Part shown: in pieces, positions 1 through 64,000 of the stretch | Numbering within the stretch: the first letter of the stretch is position 1 | Layout of the letters: the number at the start of each line of letters is the position of its first letter | From: Amorphochlora amoebiformis | Taxonomy: Eukaryota > Cercozoa > Chlorarachniophyceae | Direction of reading: 5' to 3' | Length of the DNA: 64,000 nucleotides | NCBI GenBank assembly: GCA_054601695.1 | Contig: BAAHQB010000090.1 | Location: forward strand, 310,001 to 374,000 | Notes under the pieces: model-generated | The model's input: the letters and a program-made list of their open reading frames with translations, nothing else | Told to the model about the DNA's origin: nothing | Database searches by the model: none | Translations under genes and position numbers: made by a program

Positions 1-40
1 CGCTCGTCTATTCATATGGAGCCAGCCGCTGTATTTTAGC

Positions 41-25223
<25,183 letters not shown>

Positions 25224-25495
25224 CGGGTTCTGCCTCCCAACGGTCAATAGTGACAGATGTCCCTCTGCGTGACGAAGATTGATATCTTTATATTGATATA
25301 GGGTATATATTGTAATGATGATATATGATATTGATAAATCAATATTATACATATCCCGAAAAGGATATCAGCTCATGAAGACACAATACGTAGAAGACGT
25401 GATATCAGTTTAATAATATTTAATATATCTAAATCCAATATTTCGATCCTTATGTCACAAGGAGTGACACACAATTGATCCACGGGTGAGATACA
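25224..25495. promoter_or_regulatory. Divergent promoter region between helicase and secreted-protein genes
   Basis: 272 bp between the inferred helicase start (minus) and the ATG at 25496 (plus). It is AT-rich without long TA tracts. TATA-like stretches such as TTAATAATATTTAATATA occur near 25410-25430. Start of the minus gene is uncertain, so part of this stretch may be 5' exon. An alternative minus-strand reading at 25545-25490 gives a Cys/His-rich peptide, noted but not adopted. Confidence 0.5.
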
Positions 25496-48037
<22,542 letters not shown>

Positions 48038-48959
48038 CCCTAATGCACCGTGTGCGCGTGTTCACATATCCAACCTCCAAACAATCTCCTGCATCCGTCC
48101 TTTCTCCAATCCTGACGCCCAAGCCCGAGTTGCCGAAAAAATTAAGAAAAAATATGGATTTTGTCGGCGCGGCGGAGACCAGAAGGGGTTTGGTATTAAA
48201 TTACTATTAATGGTAATTGCATCTGTAGAAGGATTTAAGTTGATCATGGTTGAGTTCCGTGGATTTAAATTATCGTAGCTCGCTTTAAATTTAGTAGTCA
48301 TACAATCATTGTACGGATATACCACACATATCATGATAAAATATTACACACACATTATGTAGTATACATGCATATACACACACACTGTCTAGACTGTATT
48401 TTATATATTTGTTGTATATGTGTATGTATGTAATATATATATATATATACACACATACACATACATATATATGTAAATATATTATATATGTGTATGTATG
48501 TATACATGTACATACATATTACTAGTTATAAATACATACATGTGTATGTATATATATATATATATAATATTTGTGTGCGTGTGTGTATAGTTAATAGTAC
48601 ATATAAATAAATACACATCTTCACATGTATGCAAATTTCCAACTTGTAGACTTGTACATGTATGCAATACGAAACCAAAATACAATCAGATTCAAAGTAT
48701 AAAACAAGCTTGATCAAAAATAAAGAAACGCACCAGACTCTATACAAGTTAAGATACATACCAGCCACCAGGAGAGCCTTTGGTTAATCCACAGTTACTG
48801 TGTTCATCTAAACCCCCCCTCTAACCCCCTCAACTCCCTCATCTCCTCATCTTGCTTTCGCCTAAAATTTCTTTGCCCTCACTTTGCACACTTTCCGCCC
48901 TCACTTTGCACACTTTCCGCCCTCTTAAAACATTTCTTTCACCCGTTTGCTCCCGCACC
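48038..48959. other. Convergent intergenic region
   Basis: Between the stop of the plus gene and the stop of the SNARE gene. Contains open stretches on both strands (plus from 48028, minus 48062-48334) that I do not recognise, short TA/CA tracts, an AATAAA at about 48718 and a 21-bp direct repeat CCCTCACTTTGCACACTTTCC at 48877-48920. Presumably 3' UTRs. Confidence 0.6.
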
Positions 48960-49639
48960 TTAAGGATCTGCCGTGTATCGCGAAGAGAGGTAGTAAACGA
49001 CTAGAAAGAAACCAAAAAGCCCCATGGACTTCACTAGAAGTGCTTGAGTCCCCCCAGAGGTCGCAAGTGTCTGTGGAATATGATTCAAAAATATTACTAT
49101 CGGGAAGTTTAAATGTGGTGATGACGTGTGCACTGACCGCCAAACCCTTCATCGTCCCCTTGAATGACCCCATGATATCTCCCGCGCTTGTCTGCAAAAG
49201 AATAAGGATTCGAACATATCTTTTCAGGAAAAAAAGGTGTTGCTAACAGTTAGATAGGGTTTTGTAGTTGTATATCACGTTGTAGTCGTCTATCACTGTG
49301 TTCTGCTCATCCACTTCCTTGCCGATGTTTACCGAGATCTGGCGCGAAAGGAGAATGAAAGGGAATTGTGAGGGATGTGGACACCGTCAGGATGTTTGGG
49401 GAGGGAAGGTCTTCTCCGGTTTATGACGGGGCCTACCTGACGCAGCATCTCGACTTTGGAGGCCAGCTTGTCCGTCATATCATCGTTTTCCTTCTCCATA
49501 ATCTGTGCAATTTTGAAGGTACATCAAACAGTACAATCTATCTCCTTCAATTTCTACTCCCTTATGCCATATATACGACTAAAGCCCATTTGGTGACCTC
49601 ATTGACTACTGTCCGAGTCGTCTGGCCTCTTCTTGCCAT
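48960..49639 (-). CDS. BET1/SFT1-type Qc-SNARE, complete, 5 exons, 114 aa
   Basis: Exons 49639-49598, 49502-49437, 49338-49279, 49191-49126 and 49070-48960 sum to 345 nt with all introns in phase 0. The start is GCCATGG, a good initiation context. The protein opens with a short basic N-terminus. A SNARE heptad helix follows (EKENDD, KLASKVEML, then IGKEVDEQN), with the zero-layer Gln near residue 48. Next come a conserved SAGD...GTMKGL linker and a single C-terminal membrane anchor (about residues 88-106) with a short SRYTADP tail. This layout and length fit BET1/SFT1, which act in ER-Golgi and intra-Golgi vesicle fusion. Introns are 55-98 nt with no TA tract, in sharp contrast to the neighbours. 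BET1 versus SFT1 is undecided. Confidence 0.88.
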
Positions 49640-49942
49640 GGCCGAAGTTTTATTTGTAATGTATTCCGATATCCCGATATCTGGAGAGATATCTTAATAT
49701 ATTCATCGAATCCCCGACGATCCCCCGTAAATCCCCGCGGATTCCTACAACCGACTGACAGATTTGACTACATGAGTGTCGCCTCCCCCCCCCCCCCCAC
49801 CCCTTTCGATCCTCCGAAATTTAATCCTTTAATATCATATGGATACATATTTGTTTTCTTTCGCCGAAAAATAAAAAGAAAAGTGCAGTAACTTCGCGGA
49901 ATACGCTCATCCGGACCACCCCACCATGACTCCCTGTTTGAT
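49640..49942. promoter_or_regulatory. Divergent upstream region of the SNARE gene
   Basis: About 300 bp upstream of the SNARE ATG. Contains GATATC-rich stretch near 49669-49695, a C-homopolymer (49787-49800) and an A-rich stretch at 49868-49885. A plus-strand gene may start at 49943. Confidence 0.4.
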
Positions 49943-50007
49943 ATGAACGTTTCTACAGAGCTACCTTTATATATTTATATATTAAGAGTAAATAAGATAT
50001 TATTCAA

Positions 50008-50058
<51 letters not shown>

Positions 50059-50059
50059 C

Positions 50060-50104
<45 letters not shown>

Positions 50105-50206
50105 ATATATATATATATATATTATATACATATATATATATATATGTATATATATATTCACATTTATATTTGCATATATTTATGTGTAAAGATACACAGG
50201 GTTACA

Positions 50207-50237
<31 letters not shown>

Positions 50238-50400
50238 ATACATACATTCATTCATATAAACACATAAACCTAAAACACACCTATCATTCAATCGAACTAT
50301 ATATATATATATATATATATACATACATACATTCATTCATTCATATAAGCACATATACCTAAAACACACCTATCATTCAATCGAACTATATGTATGTATG

Positions 50401-50448
<48 letters not shown>

Positions 50449-50577
50449 CATTCATTCATATAAACACATATACCTAAAACACACCTATCATTCAATCGAA
50501 CTATATATATATATATATATATACATACATTCATTCATATAAACACATATACCTAAAACACACCTATCATTCAATCG

Positions 50578-50632
<55 letters not shown>

Positions 50633-50685
50633 CATTCATTCATATAAACACATATACCTAAAACACACCTATCATTAACGAACTA

Positions 50686-50720
<35 letters not shown>

Positions 50721-51239
50721 CATACATTCATTCATATAAACACATATACCTAAAACACACCTATCATTCAATCGAACTATATATATATATATATATATAT
50801 ATACATACATGCATATAAACATATATACCTAAAACACACCTATCATTCAATCGAACTATATATATATATATATATATAATATATATACATACATACATAC
50901 ATATAAACATATATATACCTAAAACCCACCTATGATTGAATCGAACTACCATGTGCACACGTATATGTGTTCGTGTATACACATATGCATGTATATGCTT
51001 GTGTGTACATATATATATATATATACATATTTATATTTTCATATATATATATATATATATATATATTCATATATATATATATATATGTGTGTGTGTTTCC
51101 CCACGCATGTGTGTGTGTGTTTTTGACATGAAAGCATAAACTCGAGATCTATATATGGTTATTCTGGTGAAGAGATACTGTTAGACCTTAAGACGGGGCC
51201 GCCTTCTTCGGTTTCGACACAGGTGTAGATATAATAATA

Positions 51240-51300
<61 letters not shown>

Positions 51301-51406
51301 GTGTAATATACATATATATATATATATATAGTATATATATGTTCGAGGCGTCATTATTGCTGTATGTGTTTCACTCCTCTCTCTCTCTCGCCCAGGTGTG
51401 GGGAAG

Positions 51407-51441
<35 letters not shown>

Positions 51442-51537
51442 AGGGAGAGAGAAGGGCGACAGAGGGGGAGAGAGAGAGAGAGAGAAGAGAGAGAGAGAAG
51501 AGAGAGAGAGGAGAGAGTGAGAGGAGAGAAAGAGAGG

Positions 51538-51568
<31 letters not shown>

Positions 51569-51651
51569 AAAGAGAGAGAGAGAGAGAGAGAGAGAAAAGA
51601 GAGAAAGAGAAGGAGGGAGAGAAAGAGAGAAGGTGAGAGAGTTAGAGAGAG

Positions 51652-51695
<44 letters not shown>

Positions 51696-51793
51696 AAGGG
51701 AGAAAGGGAGAGCGAGAGAGGGGAGGGCGAGAGAGAGAGGGGAGGGAGAGAGAGAGAGAGTGATGGAGAGAGAGGAGGGAGAGAAGAGAGAGA

Positions 51794-51831
<38 letters not shown>

Positions 51832-51951
51832 AGAGAGAGAGAGAGTGATGGAGAGAGAGGAGGGAGAGAAGAGAGAGAGAGGGAGAGAGAGAGAGGGAGA
51901 AAGAGAGAGAGAGTGAGGGAGAGAGAGAGAGAGTGATGTGGAGAGAGGAGG

Positions 51952-51988
<37 letters not shown>

Positions 51989-52168
51989 GAGAGAGAGAGA
52001 GGGAGAGAGAGAGAGAGAGGGAGGGAGAGAGAGAGTGATGGAGAGAGAGGAGGGAGAGAAGAGAGAGAGAGGGAGAGAGAGAGGGAGAGAGAGAGAGAGG
52101 GAGAGAGAGAGAGAGAGAGGGAGAGAGAGAGATAGTGAGGGAGTGAGACAGTGAGGGAGAGAGAGAGT

Positions 52169-52203
<35 letters not shown>

Positions 52204-52659
52204 CTGACACCCTAAACCTAAACCTTACTCCTAAGACTAGTGCTAACCCTAACCCTAACCCTAATTCACAAATAGACCTAATCTTCCTCCTAATCCTAAC
52301 CCTAACCCTAACCCTAACCCTAAACCTAACCCTAACCCTAACCCTAACTCAAACCTAACTCTAGTCTTACTCTTAACCCTAACCCTAACTCTAAACCCTA
52401 ACCCTAAATCACACACCCGAACATAAAAGTAATCCTAATCTCAATCCTAAGGCTCACACTAACCCTAGCCCTAACCCTAACCCTAACCTAACCCTAACCC
52501 TAACCTAACCCTAACCCTAACCCTAACCCTAACCCTAACTCACTAATCTCAGGTTTTGTCCAAAAAGCCTTGGGAAGATGGGCATAGGTATGTGTATTAT
52601 ACATATGTATACATACATATATACACATATATATATGTGTATATATATTACATGTATAA

Positions 52660-52691
<32 letters not shown>

Positions 52692-52912
52692 TATATTTGT
52701 ATATATATGATACATTAATTCGCACAAATATGTATATTTACATTTATGCACATGGACACATGGAATATGCATTGTATATCTTCTTATATATTAAAATATT
52801 TGCATATATTTCTATATAAATGTATGTATGCCATTATCTATAAATATACATATATTATCTATACATCTAATGATGTGCACGTATATTATACACGTATATT
52901 ATGAACATCTGT

Positions 52913-52950
<38 letters not shown>

Positions 52951-52991
52951 AATATATCTATATATACACACGACATCTGCGCACTGTTATA

Positions 52992-53047
<56 letters not shown>

Positions 53048-53211
53048 CTAGATACATAAAATATATACATATATATATATATATAAATACATATATATAT
53101 ATATATATATTATATATAATATGCTATGATATGATATGACCTATAGCGTTCCTATAAATCATATCATATCATAGCATATTATATATATATGCCCAGTTGC
53201 CGGCCTCAAAC

Positions 53212-53263
<52 letters not shown>

Positions 53264-53589
53264 GATACATACATATATACATACATATTACATATATATA
53301 CATATACCCGTTATCCCTATATATAGACAGATGTATATATTACATATATATATATATATATACCTGATACAAGTATTACATATATCTAGATATACATATA
53401 CATACATACATATATAGATATATACATATATATATTTAAACATAATAAATTTCCACTCTCAACACAGATGGCTTAAGAGCAATAAGAGTAAGATTGAGGG
53501 TGTTATACGATAAGGCTACTAAGAGAACCATAATCACTTTCGTTGAATTAATTCGGCCCGAAATAAATTTATCGCGCGAGATATTTTAA
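49943..53589 (+). CDS. Unidentified plus-strand gene, fragmentary exon chain
   Basis: Candidate exons: 49943-49987 ([12 protein letters not shown], donor GTAAAT), 51185-51222 ([12 protein letters not shown]), 52553-52587 ([10 protein letters not shown], acceptor CTAATCTCAG, donor GTATGT), 53197-53212 and 53468-53589. The last island is open for 40 codons in one frame ([18 protein letters not shown], stop 53587). In the frame that follows in phase from 52587 it instead reads [14 protein letters not shown] with a stop at 53511. I cannot choose between these. The exon 52553-52587 has the best splice sites. No family recognised. A 0.8-kb (GA)n and CCCTAA arrays lie inside. Confidence 0.4.
50200..50945. 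repeat. Eight copies of an orphan ~38-bp unit in (TA)n
   Basis: Core ATACCTAAAACACACCTATC ATTCAATCGAACTA repeated with CATACATTCATTCATATAAAC spacers and TA tracts. The last, at 50915-50950, continues into unique sequence (ACCATGTGCACAC). On the minus strand each gives [10 protein letters not shown] or [10 protein letters not shown] plus a GTATAT donor, so it behaves like donor-side echoes of an unassigned minus exon. Confidence 0.85.
51408..52203. repeat. (GA)n microsatellite, about 0.8 kb
   Basis: Imperfect GA with GGGA and GTGATGGAGAGAGAGGAGGG interruptions in a ~90-bp rhythm. Preceded by a short CT tract (51376-51391), so the region starts as a CT/GA inverted junction. Its R-E-R-E frames are repeat read-through. 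Confidence 0.95.
52204..52545 (+). repeat. CCCTAA telomere-like array
   Basis: CCCTAA with CTTACTCCTAAGACTAG-type interruptions, ending directly at the acceptor of exon 52553-52587. Sense-strand CCCTAA for the plus gene. Confidence 0.93.
53112..53186. other. Near-perfect hairpin, ~28-bp stem
   Basis: Arms ATATAATATGCTATGATATG ATATGA and its inverse at 53159-53186 enclose a ~19-nt loop (CCTATAGCGTTCCTATAAA). The stem is not a simple TA repeat. Confidence 0.85.
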
Positions 53590-53717
53590 ATTTAAATCAC
53601 GTGACAAAGCGAACGTGATGTGATGTAAAGACTAGGTCTAGTAGGTCATGTTTAGAACAATCTAGCAATCACTCACTATGTCTAGTTATGCGTTTACATG
53701 ATCTATTATATCATTGA

Positions 53718-53769
<52 letters not shown>

Positions 53770-54004
53770 TATATTTAGCACTAACATAGTACGTATCTAG
53801 CGTATATATGTAATATATATATATATATGTGTGTGTTTTATGCTATTAACCTTTATATTTCGTTTTTTATTTGTATATATATATATATATATATCTAGAA
53901 AATAAATATATATATATATATATTTATATACATACATATAAGCGTATGTACTATGTCTAGTATCTAGAGTATCTACAGTATATACCAGTTACTAGATATC
54001 ACGG

Positions 54005-54480
54005 TATATTGAAAATCGAGTTTGCCCGATATCTGGGATATCTCCCCATCGATATCTGGATATCACGCTATATTCTAGTATTGAAAATCGAGTTTGCCCG
54101 CATGTAACTTAATCTAATTAATATCATACAAACGGCCCACAGATTAGTATACTAGAGATACGGATGCATTTCCCTACTGTTAGTTCTAATCTTTTCGATT
54201 TACACCTTAAGATATTCACTGCCGATATCTGGGATATCTCCCATCGATATCTGGATATCACGCTATGTATTGAAAATCGAGTTTGCCCGCATGTAACTTA
54301 ATATCATACAAAACGGCCCACAGATTAGTATACTAGAGATACGGATGCATAGCCCTACGGTTCTAGTTCTAATCTGGCTCTACGGGGATCTTGTCGATTT
54401 ACACCTTAAGATATTCACTGCCGATATCTGGGATATCTCCCATCGATACCTGGGATATCTACTTATCCATACCTTGGATA
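54005..54480. repeat. Tandem repeat, ~210-230 bp unit, two copies plus fragment
   Basis: Unit runs from ATTGAAAATCGAGTTTGCCC through AAACGGCCCACAGATTAGTA and CGATTTACACCTTAAGATAT to a GATATCTGGGATATCTCC / CATCGATATCTGGATATC palindromic motif. Lies in the convergent gap between the plus gene and ILV6 (53590-55657). No coding signal seen in the rest of that gap apart from a weak open frame at 55000-55344. Confidence 0.88.
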
Positions 54481-54795
54481 TGACGGTAGATATTATATTA
54501 TCACTAAGCTAGTGTTGGCATGAATCCAGGACACGTGTGTGTAAACTCTCTTTTGATCTTTCTTACTTGATTTTTAACCCTTTTTCATATATACATGTAT
54601 CGTATATGTATATCTCTATATATTTGTATATAAGTTGAGTATATGTATATGTGTATGTATATGTGTTATATATATATATTATACTTGTATATATAACTCC
54701 TTCTCACTTATAAGTCCATAATGTTTTGGGTGTGTTCTATATATATATATTTATATGGATACATATATGTGTTTTGCAGCAATATGAATACAAAT

Positions 54796-54827
<32 letters not shown>

Positions 54828-54999
54828 GTAAAAAAAAATGAACATATATATATACACAATATATGTTGAATAATACGTATGATCTCTTAAAAATCTGTCT
54901 GCGTGCACATATACATCACTACATATATATATAATTTTACACACACACGTATATATATATATATATGCAATTGTAATTAACTCTTCTTTCTCTATTGCT

Positions 55000-55344
55000 A
55001 TGGCTCTACCCAGGGCCAAAAAACGGACAGAAATAAAAAGGAAACTGAATATAAAACCGAAAAAAAAAAAGGAAAAAAAAAAAATTGGGGAGAGAGAAAA
55101 AACAAAAGATATCCGTAACCAGTACCCCTCTCTCGATTCTCTCCCTCTCTCCTCCCTCAGACAAATATCGTCTTCCTATTTCCTTCCTCTTTTCCAGTCC
55201 TCCCCTCTCTCTTTTGTAATCTTGCGAGAAATTAAATCCGCGTCTCAGAGAATAAAATTGCGCGCTGGGGGGAAAAAATCGGGAAAAAATCGGGAAAAAA
55301 TGAAGAAAAATGCGCGAATGCTTAGCCGGGTGGGAGCATTGTAA
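55000..55344 (+). other. Weak 114-codon open frame, basic, low confidence
   Basis: Starts in GCTATGGCT with MALPRAKKRTEIKRKL, then Lys-rich and low complexity. No family recognised, and the opposite strand is also open (55380-55006). Composition rather than selection may keep it open. Confidence 0.2.
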
Positions 55345-55509
55345 CGTCAACGCCTTCGTCCTGATATTGATAATAAACAAGAATATGGAAATAATATATA
55401 TGATATATATATATATATATGTATATTTATATTTATAGATATATTTATTTATATGTATAAGTATTTTACATATATGTATACATATATTATTATATGGATC
55501 GGACGTGTG

Positions 55510-55556
<47 letters not shown>

Positions 55557-55562
55557 AATATA

Positions 55563-55595
<33 letters not shown>

Positions 55596-55657
55596 GTATA
55601 TAAGTATGTAGATATATAGGTATAGAAATGAATAGTTATAATTATAAATGAATGGCG

Positions 55658-63165
<7,508 letters not shown>

Positions 63166-63555
63166 TCGCGCGGTGTGGGGTGTCCGGCTATGCACCCTGC
63201 GTCGTCTCTGGGTCGGAGACCGAACTTTTAAGTTTGCGGGTTGGATCTCCTGGAAAAGTCCAGGAAAAGTGGTGACATGTATGCGTGACAGATTGAGGTT
63301 TAGGCAATAGTCACGTAGCGTGACGATTTCATCAGCATGGCTCTCCAGGCGAAGCGGCGGGGCCGATTCGGGTCTCGAACTCAGGCTCAGAGGTATTTTC
63401 GCCTTGTATTCCAAAGAACCGTTAACTCTTCTTCCGGTTTTGTCTAAAATTCTGCGATTTTGGCGGAGTTGCGATTGATCTGGGTTTGCGCGGACTTGTT
63501 TGGGTGTGATTTTCTGTTCCGACCGGTGATGGGGTCATTCTTTTAGTCAAAATGA
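63166..63555. promoter_or_regulatory. ILV6: Upstream region of ILV6
   Basis: GC-richer than the rest of the window. The ILV6 frame stays open to 63414, so part may be coding or 5' UTR. No TATA box or known operator could be assigned. Confidence 0.4.
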
Positions 63556-63771
63556 GATGTGGCAGAGCGTATTCATTGAACGGAGCTTGGTCAAGCAGGT
63601 TTCCTTAAACACTTTTTCGGGGGGGAGAGGCAGAATTTGGGATCCTGATTGGTTTTCAACTTTGCGGATTCCCCTCCCTTCCTCTCGTACGGAGGGAAAA
63701 AGTATCGTTTCAGTTATCTAACTGTATTTTCTGGATAGGTTCGGTCTATGTGTCGCACACTGGTCGAGGAC
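63556..63771 (+). CDS. Possible first exons of a divergent plus-strand gene (partial)
   Basis: ATG at about 63551 reads [15 protein letters not shown] to a candidate donor CAG|GTTTCC near 63599. A second island after GATAG at about 63739 continues in phase to a donor AAG|GTGGCC. No family recognised; may be chance. The window ends in TA repeat 200 bp further on. Confidence 0.25.
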
Positions 63772-63954
63772 AAGGTGGCCTTCTACTTAATTTTACACAT
63801 GTGAACCATCCATCTCCAATCAAATGAGTACAAATATGTGGAAATACATCTATTTGTACATACATGTATTTAACATATGTGTGTGTATGTATATGTTTAC
63901 CTATAATATATATATGTATATATATATATATATATATATACATATATATATTAC

Positions 63955-64000
<46 letters not shown>

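Noticed and set aside
48062-48334. 90-codon minus open frame
   Set aside because: No recognisable domain, no splice partners, lies in a convergent 3' region.
51339-52210. R-E-R-E and S-L-S-L frames of 170-279 codons
   Set aside because: Read-through of a (GA)n/(CT)n microsatellite.

Overview
EUKARYOTIC WINDOW. The sequence is dominated by (TA)n microsatellite and telomere-like TTAGGG/CCCTAA arrays. Most long open frames of the Y-I-Y-I, S-L-S-L or R-E-R-E type are repeat read-through. Real protein sits in tiny islands (15-110 nt, rarely more) between the repeats. Each island is bounded by AG on its 5' side and GT (often GTATAT, the GT flowing straight into the TA tract) on its 3' side. Joining islands with matching intron phase gives recognisable proteins, so most of the 'junk' is intron. 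An ILV6-type acetolactate synthase regulatory subunit with a mitochondrial-like leader, a BET1/SFT1-type SNARE and an ATRX-like helicase suggest a fungus, probably an early-diverging lineage (inference).

LAYOUT. (1) 41-25223, minus: ATRX/RAD54-type SNF2 helicase, about 56 exons, about 3.3 kb coding in 25 kb, with a C-terminal SAM domain. (2) 25224-25495: divergent promoter region. (3) 25496-48037, plus: secreted conserved protein of unknown function, 25 exons, 435 codons in 22.5 kb. (4) 48960-49639, minus: complete compact BET1/SFT1-like SNARE, 114 aa, 5 exons, short ordinary introns without TA. (5) 49943-53589, plus: poorly resolved gene, several exon candidates. (6) 55658-63165, minus: complete ILV6, 9 exons, 274 aa. 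(7) 63556 onward, plus: possible start of another gene.

MAIN OBSERVATIONS. First, many exons are accompanied in the neighbouring intron by truncated 'echo' copies of themselves. Copies upstream of the exon keep the acceptor and the exon's 5' part. Copies downstream keep the donor and the 3' part. I found about 45 such copies on both strands and no exception to this polarity. Second, every telomere-like array inside a gene reads CCCTAA on the sense strand of its host gene, in genes of both orientations. Third, coding islands keep consistent splice phase across dozens of introns, so the exon chains can be tested. The genes are not functionally related to one another; what they share is intron architecture. 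All calls come from reading the sequence; no alignments or transcript data were available.
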